From NCBI GenBank assembly GCA_963930655.1, contig OZ005610.1, forward strand, positions 26,312,501-26,376,500: a DNA stretch of 64,000 bases, given 5' to 3'. Below the pieces are notes generated by a model, which saw nothing but the letters and a program-made list of their open reading frames with translations, searched no databases and had not been told where the DNA came from. Numbering within the stretch: position 1 is the first letter of the stretch; each line of letters opens with the position of its first letter. A program made the translations under genes and the position numbers. Shown here piece by piece: positions 23,737 through 35,138 of the stretch. The stretch comes from Myrica gale (lineage: Eukaryota; Streptophyta; Magnoliopsida; Fagales; Myricaceae).

Positions 23737-25268
23737 TCATATGTGGCTTCCTTGAAGACTTGTTTTATCGTACTTTGAATATCTCGTGGCTTTCATCAAG
23801 CTGCCATTAATTTTCAACTCTGGTTGCTTCTGTCCATCCTCTGCCGGATTTTCTGAATGAGTTTTCCGTCTACGCTCATTGTGACCGGCCAACTTTTCTC
23901 GGCAACTCTTTTTGTTGTCATCGAATTGTGAAACTTCATGAAACCTGCACCACATATTCATGTCCAGACATACTACCTAAGCAGGGATTATACATAAATG
24001 AAATGCTGATGCTTCTAATCTGCGACACGATTCAAATGATTCAAATTTTATGACATTTCCAAGCAAGGAGAGCAGACATACTAACACTACTGCTCTAATC
24101 TACATGATAAACAGTTAAAAGAAGTTACTGGTTTCTATCGTTAAATCCCTAGTTGGTGAACACAAATCACATTTCCACGGCCCCCAGAAATAATATGGTA
24201 ACAGAAATTCTTGAATCACAGAACAATGTCATAAGATTTTTCGCAAAAATGTGTATGCATTGCTTTGATACACCACTGATCTTATGAGGGACTTGCAATT
24301 AATAACCAAACTATACGAAAATAAGGTTGACTTGTTAGAAAGAAAGTAGCAAACAGTTTGTAGAAGCAATTTCAAAGTTACCTTAACCTAAATGCTTCAG
24401 GCTTGACATAAATTAGAGTGTAATAGGTACTGCGAGGGGCCGAAACTTGTTCAAATTAATATAAGACTATAATACAAAGCAGGCAGACACCTCAGAAAAG
24501 GACACAAATAATGCATGACTTCATTGACTTGCTTGATTTGAAAATTTACCCCACTTTTGCTGATGAATAAACCTCGGAAGCTCTTTGGTCAATTGCAGAA
24601 ATACCAGTTCAGAGTTGCCTAGCAGACCAATGCACTAGAAAAAGCACCATATTATTTTTTGAGTCCCCGCTTGTAACTCAAAATCAGGCCACAGAAAAGC
24701 TATGGAAAGTAGACAATCCAAAACACATGATGGGCAAAAGAAAAGAAAGCACACTCAATCCGCTTAATCGGTGATGAAGTGAACCAAACAAGAAAAAAAT
24801 CTACACACATTTGCGTTACAAAACACATGAGCTGTCTCAGCTAAAAAGGGTGAAAAAAGTTCAGTACTTGCTACACTGCTGGCAAAACCTCTGCCGAACG
24901 CCAATGACCAAAACTACAGCGGCCTTAGCGTGGTGCTCGCAAACCTTGTGCCGCTTGTGATACGCCTTCGCCATTCTCAACTCCACTCCACATTCATCAG
25001 CCTGACAACGTAATGAGCCAATGCCACTAGTACTACTACTTGCGCTGTTCACGAAGGGTACGAAAGCACTAAGTCTCTGCCCAGCAGACACTACCCTTAT
25101 CATCACCTTCTTCCTTCCATACTCTAGCTCCTGCTGCTGCTCCTCTTCTTCTTCTTCTCCTCCTCTTTCCACATCTTCGTCGCTGTCATGGTCTTCATAA
25201 TGTTCAGCATCTTCTTCCTTTTGTTCGTCTTCTTCTTCTTCTTCTTTCGTTGAAGATCTTTTTGCCAT
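23737..25268 (-). CDS. SBP-box (SQUAMOSA promoter-binding-like) transcription factor
   Basis: Two exons: 24868-25268 and 23737-23944 on the minus strand. They join through a phase-2 intron at the position usual for SBP genes, inside the domain after QRFCQQCSK. The protein has 202 residues: a very acidic N-terminal third, then the SBP DNA-binding domain (about residues 89-165). All zinc ligands are visible: the first site through CQADEC, KVC and EHH, the second through CQQC, FH and SC. The nuclear localisation segment reads [17 protein letters not shown]; the usual KRSCRRRL is partly altered. Size and layout resemble the SPL3/4/5 (SBP1) type, which bind GTAC cores and promote phase change and flowering. 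The ATG at 25268 is the first in frame. Confidence 0.92.
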
Positions 25269-26650
25269 TGACGACCTACAAAGAGGTACTAAAACAGGGT
25301 CTTTGGGGCTTTCCCGGAGAAAGAAATTTCTGGGAAAGTCGGGGATTTTGGATGCGAGAAAAACAGACAGATAACAATGGGTAGGAAACCATGGAGAGAA
25401 CCGAGATGGAGAGACTGAAATTGAAAGCAATTTGTACGGAAAGGCCCACTGGACACTTTCAAGGGTTGAGAAAGCACAGTCACATTTGTCGCAAATACTT
25501 ATACAAAGACCCAAAAAAGTTACTAAAAAAATAGTCTATATTGATCAAATTTTTGGCGTACGATGTGGAGAAAGCACAGTCGTACGCAGCCAATTGATCT
25601 GGCCTGAGCCGTACGCTGAACATTGATTGTGTCGTATCTGCAAATTTTAAGGCCACTGTTTGGGGGGAGGGGGAGATGAACCAGATTATGGAAGATTTTA
25701 AAATTAGGGTATGAAATAATGAATGTTAGGGGGGAAATAGCGCTGTAACGAGTGTTTTTGCTATGCCGATTGAAGCGTCAATCGCACATAAATTTAAGGA
25801 GTTCAATCGATACGACCAAGTAGGTAAAAAAGGTGCCTGACGAGCTCCATGAGGAGCCGAGTTGGCACAAGCTAAACTTTATTAATTGACGTGATGCCTC
25901 GGACATGGAGAGCGTAAGATCTCGAAGAAACGATTCAGGCTTTGGGTGTTGAGAGGTCTGAACCGTACTTTCTAGACCCAATCCTTTGCTGTATCAACAT
26001 GGCTCATCCATGGTGTCACGTTCTGCTCCTCACGTTATCTGCTTGTCCGTTTCTACTGCAAACCTGCAATACAAAAGTCCAAGCAGAATCACCGTCTTGA
26101 ATCTTCAAATCAGCTTCCAGCTTTTTAGCACGTGGGTATGGGGAGCCCATAATAATAATATTCACAAGAAAATGACTTGGGTTGTGTCTGTGTTGTAATA
26201 TTTTTGGTATGGGAATATGTGTTGTTATTGGGTTTAGTGAAAAGGTGAAGAGAAAGGTAATTTTTTATATTTTTTTATGGGAGAGAGAGATTATATTAGA
26301 GTATTTTATTAGAAGAAAGATAAAATTTTAGGGATTGTTAGGTTGGTAAACGCAGCCTTAATTTTATGGAATTTTCCCAATTTTTTAGCATATCATCTTG
26401 ATGCCATAAGTTGGTAAAGTTTACGAAGTTAACGTGTCATCTCATGCGTGACTTGAAGGCTCCCGTGTTTTATCTCGAACTTCACAAACACTCGGTCACT
26501 TCTGTTTCTCCGCTACCATGAACCACTTCCTCAGGAGGACGGGGGCTCGTTTTTATCTGTTGCTTCAATCGTTTTTATTTTTCTCTCACCCTAAATACTC
26601 GTAAATTCTCTCACTTTTCCGGGAACTTTGAGTCAGGATCATGGAAATCG
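25269..26650. other. Intergenic between divergent SBP and acyl-CoA ligase loci
   Basis: Holds both upstream regions plus one MITE-like element (26185-26357). No gene is recognised. A short inverted motif with GTACG occurs several times near 25555-25615 (CGTACGATGTGG and similar). Confidence 0.4.
26185..26357. mobile_element. MITE-like repeat, copy 1
   Basis: About 173 bp, highly similar to 47599-47773. Both copies share GTTGTAATATTTTTGGTATG, GGTAATTTTTTATATTTTTT and a right end of the form YGCAGCC. The interior is non-coding. The tips suggest inverted ends of the TGCGTTTG type, seen better in the second copy. No target duplication could be assigned. Confidence 0.6.
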
Positions 26651-29027
26651 ATGGAGGGTCTGGTCCGTTGCTCAGCAAATTGCGCTCCTTTGACTCCCAT
26701 AAGCTTCTTGGAGAGAGCAGCAAAGGCTTACAGAGACAGGACCTCGGTCGTGTATGGTTCTCTGAAATATACTTGGGGAGAAACTCATGATCGATGTCTG
26801 AGACTGGCTTCCGCTCTGACCCAGTTGGGAATTTCACCCGGGGACGTGGTGGGTTGTCTTATTTTTACATTCCTTTTTTTCTCAAGGTGGATTTCGTACT
26901 GCTTTGGTGCTTTTGTTATTCGATCTTGTTCATGGTTACGTTATTTGATTAATGGTCTTGATCATTGTCTTTCGATTCCATGTTTGTGTGATCTCTACTC
27001 CCTACGATTCCTCGGTTTGGATCCATTTTCCTTTGTATCCAAGATTAAATCTTTACGGATTATGGTGCTCATTTATAACTGTAATTTAGAGGATGGTACC
27101 AGAAAAAGGAACAAGAGGATGCAGAATTTTGATGTTTTGGTAGTCCCTACAGCTACTAGTTCCTCTTTTCTGCCATACTTGGGATTTCTGGGTGGCTGAT
27201 TAAGCGTAACTTTTTTGGCATTAAATGGATCGATTCCTTTTTCATAGCTTGAAGAATGATTTCCTTTTCATAAGCGAAAGTATTGTTTCTGATGTATTGT
27301 ATCACTTTGCTGTGTTTCTGTTGTAATGGCTTGTTTTTTAGAGACACTTATAAAGCCCCTGCTTTTTGTGTTCCCTAGTAGTTCATTAGTTATTGAGTTT
27401 GGTTTTCCCCATTTTGCAATTAATTTAAAGTCGATTGGCAACCTAATCCTTATTCTCCCCCCCCCCCCCCTCTCACAAAATCCCTGGGAAAATGTTGGTC
27501 CCTGAAATATGCTGCTCAGAGAGTCACTGCAGTCTGCTGTTAAGATCTTTGTAACTCTGGTTTTCTGCAGGTTGCAGTTCTGGCGCCTTATGTCCCACCA
27601 ATGCATGAGCTCCATTTGCGGTTCCAATGTCAGGAGCAGTTCTCTGTACACTCAACATACGCTATGATTCATCCATGTTGTCAACCCTACTAAAACATTC
27701 TGAAGCGAAGATCATTTTCGTAGACTTCCAGCTACTTGAAATTGCTCAGGGAGCACTCCAGCATTTTGCAAAGACAGACACCAAGCCACCACTCCTAGTC
27801 TTTTGATATCAGAAGCTGATGGCCAATGTCCCATCGACATTACTTCTAACACTTACGAGTACGAGAGTCTTCTGAAAAATGGACAGAATGGATTTCAGGT
27901 AAGACGACCAGTTAGTGAATGGGATCCTATCAGCCTAAATTACACTTATGGCACAACATCTAGACCAAAAGGAGTTGTGTATAGTCACAGAGGTGCCTAT
28001 CTCAATTCACTGGCTACAGTTCTTCTCCATGGAATAGGCTCAATGCGAGTCTACCTTTGGACTGTGCCTATGTTTCATTGCAACGGTCGGTGTCTCATTT
28101 GGGGGTTGGCAGCTCAGGGAGGGACCAATATATGCCTTAGAAAAGTCACTCCAAGGAGTATATTTGATGGCATTGTTTTGCAGAATGTCACACATGTGGG
28201 AGGGGCACCAACTGTGCTGAACATGATTGTGAATTCCCCTGACAGTGATAAAAAACCACTTCTCCACAAGGTGGAAGTGATGACGGGCGGTTCGCCACCG
28301 CCTCCACAGATTCTTTCCAAAATGGAGGAGCTGGGATTTAGTGTGTCCCATTTGTATGGCTTAACAGAAACATATGGTCCTGGGACTTCTTGCTTATGGA
28401 AACCTGAGTGGGACTCTCTACCTGTTGCTGAACGGTCCAAATTGAAAGCCCGTCAAGGGGTACAACATCCAGGCCTGGAGGACGTTGACATAAGAGATCC
28501 TGTCACAATGGAAAGCGTACCAGCTGATGGTAAACTATGGGTGAGATTATGTTCAGAGGAAACACTGTTATGAGTGGATATCTCAAAGACTTGAAAGCAA
28601 CTGAAGAAGCTTTCAGAGGTGGATGGTTTCGAAGTGGGGATCTTGCAGTGAAACACTCTGATAATTATATAGAAGTAAAGGATCGCCTGAAGGACATAGT
28701 AATTTCTGGTGGGGACTGGGGAGAACATAAGCACAGTCGAGGTAGAAACAGTTTTGTTTAGTCATCCAGCAGTTCTTGAGGCTGCAGTTGTTGCACGGCC
28801 GGACGATCACTGGGGCCAGACGCCCTGTGCATTTGTGAAGTTTAAAGAAGGATGTGATCATGTTAGTGCTCGAGAGATGATCAATTTTTGTCGGGATAAT
28901 TTACCACATTACATGGCTCCTCAAACCGTAATATTTGAGGATTTGCCAAAAACTGCAACCGGGAAGGTACAGAAGTTTATTTTGAGAGAGAGAGCGCCAA
29001 GGCCATGAGCGGCCTTTGTCGACTATA
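26651..29027 (+). pseudogene. Acyl-activating enzyme / AMP-dependent CoA ligase, frameshifted
   Basis: Counterpart of plant acyl-activating enzymes (At2g17650-like), which form acyl-CoA via an acyl-adenylate. Exon 1 is 26651-26848 (66 codons, [26 protein letters not shown]) with a proper GT donor; the next exon starts at 27571. After that the family is readable to the C terminus but in shifting frames. I see about 1 base lost near 27619, 2 gained near 27802, 1 lost near 28532, 7 gained near 28711-28720 and 2 gained near 28994. The AMP-binding signature is also changed ([11 protein letters not shown], where a Ser usually follows YT). Motifs still visible are [31 protein letters not shown] and [10 protein letters not shown]. 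In the shifted terminal frame the end would be CRL, similar to a peroxisomal PTS1. Sequencing error is unlikely to explain all five indels. Confidence 0.88.
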
Positions 29028-29525
29028 ACACTCAATGAGCATTAAAGCAATGCTAATTTTTATTCTTCGATCTTCTGAAAATGCAAGAAAAATAAACTAT
29101 TTTAACACGAGTTCGACAGACTGATTATGTAGTCTCTAGGGAACGGATTCCTTCTAAAAGTTACCAAAGGCATGATCCAGATTAAAAAAGAAACAAATCA
29201 ACGGTTATTATAAGTACACCTCATTTAATGAATAGAACAAGCTCTTTAGCCCTTTTTAATCTTTTTTTCATTAAATGATTTGAACATATATATTAATCGT
29301 TGATTTGTTTCTTTTTTTTAGTTTGGATCATGCCTTTGAAAATCGGAATCCATACCAGTCTTCAACTCCCCCACCAAATCCGCACGTGCATGCAAAGAGA
29401 TACAGAGAGCCAGAACCAGATCGAGAGGCAGTTTATCTACCCAATTATTTTAGAGGTGCCATCAAGATTTCTGCAGCAATAATTAGAATAACTTGTTCTT
29501 TATTGGGGAGGCTTAATCTATGGCC
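29028..29525. other. Intergenic with a fold-back repeat
   Basis: Short region between the broken acyl-CoA ligase and the first SSL gene, mostly occupied by the inverted repeat at 29165-29338. Nothing else is recognised. Confidence 0.45.
29165..29338. mobile_element. Fold-back MITE-like element
   Basis: 174 bp with inverted ends of about 38 bases: CAAAGGCATGATCC on the left and GGATCATGCCTTTG on the right, followed inward by AAAGAAACAAATCAACG and its complement. A second inverted pair (CATTTAATGA / TCATTAAATG) lies nearer the centre. Non-coding; no target duplication is clear. Confidence 0.65.
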
Positions 29526-31212
29526 TCACGTGGCAGGATATTGTTTCAGGTTGAGGCGGATAATGTGGGGATAGACAAGGTCACCGCAGTACAAATGATC
29601 GCCTATTTTGATCCCACTCGACACCAGTGACAGTCCAGGATCATAGTAGTGGGCAGTTGGTTTTCCTGCCAAATCAACCGCCAGAACCCCTGAATTCTTC
29701 TCCATATGTAGTCGTCCTATGTACTTCTCCATGATTGCTATGCACTTTCGGACGAAAGGGTATCTGAATGCTAGATCCCATGGAAGTGTGAGTCCCTGCA
29801 GCCAGCCAGCATTGAGCAAAAAGATTATTGAGAAAAAGACGCCATTCAAGACATTAGTCCAAATTCTAAAATGAGTAAAATCTACGCGTTCCTTTCATCA
29901 AAGACACATTCTGATCTACATGAAGCAACAAATAATTCCTGGAAAGTAGAATTGCTTCTTAAACAGAAAGTAAGAACCGATTTTACCGACGCCAATGCAA
30001 TCCAGTAGTGGCCTTCTCCATCATATCGGATGTTGTCAGGCATGCCCGGTAGACCATCAATAAACTTCTCAACTCTTCCTTTGTCCTCGCCTTGTATGTG
30101 ATATTTTCTACACCTCCTCCTGCATAAATAATCCAAACTGGGAATGATCAAACCTTAAACAAAAACTCAAAACTGTCTCCGTCATTTTAGTCCTTGGACA
30201 ACAGATAGGAACTGATTTTTGGCGACTGAACCATGTCTCCACGACTGGGAACTAAAGAACGTACACTGGGGTTTCGCAAAAGATCACGAAATTTTGATCA
30301 GGTGAGACTGCTACACCATTAGCAAAGTAGAGGTCGGGGACAAGCACCTCTGTCCTTTTGGTTGCAGGGTCGTAGCTAAGAAGTCTACCATGGGGCTTAC
30401 CCTCCTCCAAGATGTCCCAGATGAAATCTTTCAGACGATATTTACACGAAGCATCCGAAAAGTAAACTATGCCATTTTGTGCTACATCCACCGCGTCTGT
30501 GGTTTTGAACTTTTGTCCATCGGCTTCATCTGTCAACAGCTCCACCGTTCCTTCTGCGGTTACGTTCAGTAGGCCCTGTCATAAACGTAAAAAACCAAGC
30601 ATTATTGATATTCTTGAAGAAAGAAATGGAAAAACACTGTTTTCCTAGGATGCTTTGAACTAAAGGCCAATTACCAAAAGACCATTAGTTCACGAGTAAA
30701 GTTACCAAAGGTCGCAACGAGTGCACGTAAAAACAAAAAGAGTACTATTTCACCTTTTCCGGATCAGCAACTATGATTTCGTTGTTACGTCCAATAGCGA
30801 TTCCCAGAGGTCTCCCGCCAGTGTTGACCCATTTCTGCACAACAGAGTCAGACACCGAATCGTTCACCGTGACTCGGTTAATCCACCTGTCGGCACAGCC
30901 CGTGTAGATGACTCCAGAGCTGGGATCATAAGCAACATCTTCCGGGCCCGCCAACTTCCCCGCACCCACGGACTCCGACCCTTGGAGCATCCGGCCGTTG
31001 CTTGCCGGCACGGGAACTACAGGCCTAGCCAACACGTCAGGGGGGTAAGGAGCCGGGTCGAATGGGTCGAGCTGGTAGAGAATCATCGCAAAGACAACTG
31101 GGACTAACGGCACAACAGAAAAAGCTGTGAAGGGCCATGAGGTTTGTCCTTTGGAAATGATCTTGGATGGGTTGGGTGGGGAAGTTGAGTCGGGCTCCTT
31201 AGACATGGACAT
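29526..31212 (-). CDS. Strictosidine synthase-like protein, copy A (intact)
   Basis: Four exons on the minus strand, all GT-AG and in frame: 30754-31212, 30265-30575, 29987-30119 and 29526-29795, giving 390 residues. The protein has a short cytosolic N terminus, a membrane anchor at about residues 25-45 ([18 protein letters not shown]), then a six-bladed beta-propeller of the strictosidine-synthase-like / APMAP-like family. Diagnostic strings are [69 protein letters not shown] and [13 protein letters not shown]. Members are usually secretory-pathway proteins; most plant SSLs are not true strictosidine synthases and their substrates are largely unknown. It heads a tandem cluster with 33937-35138, 35741-35856 and 36271-39117. 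Confidence 0.92.
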
Positions 31213-33283
31213 GAGTGGGGGAGTTCAGTGGTTCAGTTTCAGGGAAGGAGGAGATATGGCGGATTCTTAGGTCGCGGGAGTGATGTAAGGAAATCTCAAA
31301 AGTCTAGCGCCTCTAGGGTAGAAAATCTAGAAACTTTAGACATCCTTATCCTGTTACGACACAATTACTGTAAATACCAGACCTTACCTCTGCCCGTAAT
31401 AGTTCATGACTCTATCCAGTTACGTACTCTGTTCTCTACCTTAAGAATATTCTCGATTGTCAATGTCAAGGCGGCAACTCTATGCAGATTTCCGAAGTTG
31501 TCTTAACGGATGAATTACGTTTCATTTAAAATATCTGTCTTAATTAATCCACATCATTACTAAATTTGAGTATATTTGTATAAGTTATATTATTCACGTG
31601 AATTAATTAAGATCGTTACAGTCTATCCAAGACACCTTCGAAAATCTCTCCTTAAATGGAATCCTTACCCACTCTCTACAGCCATCCACTAGTAATATGA
31701 CCAATAATGGGGAAACAGCTTAAGCTTTGGGATTGGATCTGTCCGATGAGTTCTTAGTATATATAGGGGTTTAGGATCTGTCCACGTCTCTAATACTCTT
31801 CCATTTTATCATCAATAATAATAAAATAAAATTTAAATCTTAAAAGAAAAAAACAACACAGAAAATGACCTAAAAGATTATCACTTCACGAGGGAAGACC
31901 CGTAGTTATACTGAGTTACAGAGTTCATTATCTTGCCACTATTCTGAGCATTCGGTAATTGCTTAGCTTGCTCGTGATTCTAGGTTAATTTGCTGATACG
32001 TTCGATTTATCAGTAAGTTGGATGATGATCAAACTTTGATATCGCTATACGTCAAAATGGATAGTAAGTAGTCGTCTCATATCGAGACTCTTCTAAATCT
32101 CTATGTGTGGTGTACATGAAGCGAATTTAAGCTTACAAGGTGAAACCATATATGACAGGCTATTAGAACCGTTGAAGTCGCTCAACTAAAGAACTGGACT
32201 CATGTACGTGGTTTCTGAATTTGACTCGAAGATTCTCTGTCTTGATATTTTTAATCCTCTTCAACCTCTTTGCTGGAAGATTGAAGACTTAATCCTTTCG
32301 CTTCGGATGGCTTTCGAAGTTCAATCTTTGTGGACTATTCACTGGGTATCGAGAAGACGCACCAGCAAGCTCGCTTGCTATCTCAATGGGCTACCCGTTA
32401 TCATTTTTATGGCTATTTAGATATTAGTCGCATTCCTTTTCATATTTTACACACAGTTGAATTCTCAGTTTCTCTAGTTTTTTTTAATCAATATGCATAT
32501 TTTCTCAGGAAAAATAAAAAGAAAAAAGATTAGCATTCCATTTGTGCATTTTTCGTGGTCTCTGTCTGAGCCAGACGATATTGTTTGGGAATCATTTTGT
32601 TCGAAGAATAGATAAGAAGAGAATAGATGTAATCCGCCCAAATTAATGCCATGCTTTATTTGTCCGGTTCACCAAAAATGACATCAGACTTTGCATGCGC
32701 ATCTTTATTAATTCAACAACTCTTACCGGCTCCTCGAAAACGACATTTTAGCTGATTATTTAATTTAGTAGATAAATATATTTTACACCTTTGAATTATA
32801 TAAATTTTAATACTATTATTTTTGTTATATCATTCTCAAACTATATAGATAATAAGCACTTCAAATTATTATTTTTCTTACATTTTATTTAATAATTATT
32901 AATTTCAGATATTTTGTATCCGTTAAAATTTTTCATGAAAATTGATTTTTTAAGTCAAAAAATGTCAATTTTATTATTATAATGTTTTTGGTAATGATAT
33001 TTTCTGTGAAGGTAAGCTCGTCACTCTAGAGTCTAACAAATGATCAACTCCGGTTCAAATTGATAGAAAAATTTAACTAATAGTGTAAAATGTTTGAAAT
33101 GAAATAATATAACAAAAATATTTAAGGTATAAAATGTCAAGACACTCACAATTAAAAAGTGCAAACTATATTTATCCCTTAATTTAATCTTATTTGGAAC
33201 TAAAGGCCAAAACAAAGATAAAGAAGAAAAGAAAGAAAGAAAGAGAGGTTATATTAATAGATAAAGCAACTTTGATTTTTCTT
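31213..33283. other. Upstream of SSL copy A, with a large insertion
   Basis: 31213-31421 and 32529-32780 align with 35139-35397 and 35412-35740 upstream of SSL copy B. The 1.1 kb between (about 31422-32528) is missing from the other unit and contains the LINE fragment at 32195-32528. The remainder to 33283 is A/T-rich with nothing recognised. Confidence 0.6.
32195..32528 (+). mobile_element. LINE 3' fragment with RNase H-like relic
   Basis: About 65 codons read as a degraded RNase H-like domain of plant LINE elements: EFDSKI..DIFNPLQPLCWKIED then LWTIHWVSRR..SKLACYL, which corresponds to the usual SDS...V.R..N..A..LA pattern. After a stop comes a T-rich stretch with TAATCAATATG and an A-rich tail (32510-32528). 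A frameshift and stop show it is dead. No target duplication could be assigned. Confidence 0.65.
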
Positions 33284-33393
33284 GGAGTAAATACACTTTT
33301 AACCCACTAACTACCATAGATTTTGTACTTTATACCCTAAACTACCACTTTCGATATATTACGCCATCTAGCTTACAATCTTAGACAGATTTG

Positions 33394-33490
33394 TGTTACT
33401 GAGATATTTTAGGAGATATTTTATTCTTGTATGCATGTATCTATAAATAGAGAATCACTCTACTATAAGAGGTATTCAGACCAATTGACA
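33394..33490 (+). repeat. TRIM 5' LTR
   Basis: 97-bp terminal repeat beginning TGTTACTGAG and ending CAATTGACA (TG...CA ends). It matches 33561-33681 apart from a short internal length difference of about 24 bases. Confidence 0.85.
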
Positions 33491-33560
33491 TGGTATCAGA
33501 GCCTCCATTCTGATTACCGTCTTTTTGTGATTTTGATACTCTAGCATCAGTTTGATGGGA

Positions 33561-33681
33561 TGTTACTAAGATATTTTAAGAGATATTTTAGGAGACATAT
33601 TTTTAAAGATTTTATCCTTATATACATGTATCTAAAAATAGAGAAACACCTACTCGAAAGAGGTATTCAGACCAATTGACA
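33561..33681 (+). repeat. TRIM 3' LTR
   Basis: 121-bp second terminal repeat, from TGTTACTAAG to CAATTGACA, matching the 5' LTR. Confidence 0.85.
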
Positions 33682-33936
33682 CTTTGTACATTTTGTCAAA
33701 TTTTTAGACACTTTGCACCATCCGTTCGACAATAATACCCCTAAAAATTTAATAAATTGACAACAACACATTCAATATGTGCAAAGTGAGTCAATGACAT
33801 TATTGTCATCTTAGTCTAAAAATTTGTTAGATGGTATAAAGTCTCTTAGATCATAGTCAGATAATGTAATGTCTCGAAAGTGATCATTCAAGGCGTAAAG
33901 TGTAAAATTTGTAATTTGCGGGTGAATGACCATTTT

Positions 33937-35138
33937 ATCGGATGTTATCAGGCATGCCCCGGTAGACCATCGACAAACTTCTCAACTCTTCCTTTGTCCT
34001 TCCCTTGTATGTGGTATTTTCTACACCTCCTACTGCATAAATAATCCAAACTGGGAATCATCAAACCTTAAACAAAAACTCCGAACTGTCTGTCTGTCAT
34101 TTTAGTCCTTTGAAAACAGAGAGGAGCTGATTTATGGCTACTCAACCATGTTTCCACGACTGGGAACTAAAGAACGTACAATGGGGTTTCGCCAAAGATC
34201 ACGAAATTTTGATCAGGTGAGACTGCTACACCATTAGCAAAGTAGAGGTCGGGGACCGGCACCTCTGTCCTTTTGGTTGCAGGGTCGTACGTAGCTTAGA
34301 TGTCTACCACGGGGCTCACCCTCCAAGATGTCCCAGATGAAATCTTTTAGACGATATTTATATGAAGCATCGGAAAAGTAAACTATGCCATTTTGTGCTA
34401 CATCCACCGCGTCTGTGGTTTTGAACTTTTGTCCTTCAGCTTCATCTGTCAACAGCTCCACCGTTCCTTCTGCGATTACGTTCAGTAGGCCCTGTCATAA
34501 ACGTTAAAAAAACCAACAAGCATTATTGATTTTCCAGAAGAAAAAAATTAGAAAGAGCATTGATTTTCCTAGGATGCTTTGAACTAAAGGCCAACTAGCA
34601 AAGGACCATTAGTTCAAGAGTAAAGTTGCCAAGGGTCGCAACGAGTGCACGTAACAACATAAAGAGAGCTATTGGACCTTTTCCGGATCAACGACTATGA
34701 TTTCATTGTTACGTCCGATAGCGATTCCCAGAGGTCTCCCGCCGGTGTTGACCCATTTCTGCACCACGGAGTCTGACACCGAGTCGTTCGACGTGACTCG
34801 GTTAATCTACCCGTCGGCGCAGCCCGCGTAGATGACTCCGGTCCCGGGATCATAAGCAACATCTTCCGGGCCCGCCAACTTCCCCGCACCCACGGACTCC
34901 GACCCTTGGAGCATGCGGCCGTTGCTCGCCGGCACGTGAACTACATACCGAGTAAACACGTCAGGGGGTAAGGAGCCGGGTCGAATGGGTCAAGCTGGTA
35001 GAGAATCATCGCAAAGACAACTGGGACTAACGACGCAACAGAAAAAGCTGTGAAGGGCCATGAGGTTTGTCCTTTGGAAATGATCTTGGAGGGATTGGGT
35101 GGGGAAGTTAAGTCGGGCTTCTTCCTGGACATGGACAT
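33937..35138 (-). pseudogene. Strictosidine synthase-like copy B (decayed)
   Basis: Very similar in sequence to copy A. Exon 1 (34678-35138) starts MSMS, loses one base in a G-run near 34970, and in the original frame also has TGG changed to TAG near 34808. Exon 2 (34180-34491) has a 4-base gain near 34290. Exon 3 is cut at 33937 and has one extra C in the GGCATGCCCC run. Exon 4 is absent. The left break abuts the MITE/TRIM complex. Splice sites remain recognisable. It cannot encode the propeller and is a recent-looking pseudogene of the copy A lineage. Confidence 0.9.

Larger units (their letters stand above)
33394..33681 (+). mobile_element. TRIM: miniature LTR retrotransposon, 288 bp
   Basis: Two LTR copies (33394-33490 and 33561-33681) flank a 70-bp interior. 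Directly after the first LTR comes TGGTATCAGAGCC (33491-33503), the classic primer-binding site for initiator methionine tRNA. Just before the second LTR is a purine-rich GATGGGA (33554-33560), a plausible polypurine tract. The flanks are ATTTG (33389-33393) and CTTTG (33682-33686), a 5-bp target duplication with one mismatch. There is no coding capacity, so it must have been mobilised by a Copia-type or related element. It lies between SSL copies A and B. Confidence 0.9.
33284..33924. mobile_element. Fold-back MITE-like element interrupted by a TRIM
   Basis: The outer segments (33284-33393 and 33682-33924) together resemble the fold-back repeat at 2755-3111. They start with GGAGTAAATACACTTTTAACCC and contain TTTTGTACTTTATACCC on one side and the inverted GGCGTAAAGTGTAAAATTTG on the other. 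The TRIM at 33394-33681 sits between the arms. Non-coding. Confidence 0.5.

Noticed and set aside
24861-25514. Longer N terminus for the SBP protein (start at 25514)
   Set aside because: The codon at 25514 is TTG on the minus strand, and no ATG occurs in frame before 25268.
30721-31107. 128-codon plus-strand frame antisense to SSL exon 1 (similar one at 38647-39036)
   Set aside because: Antisense shadow repeated at both paralogues because the underlying exon is conserved.
33491-33503. Possible tRNA gene fragment because of the tRNA-like TGGTATCAGAGCC
   Set aside because: The position directly after an LTR shows it is a primer-binding site; no cloverleaf can be formed.
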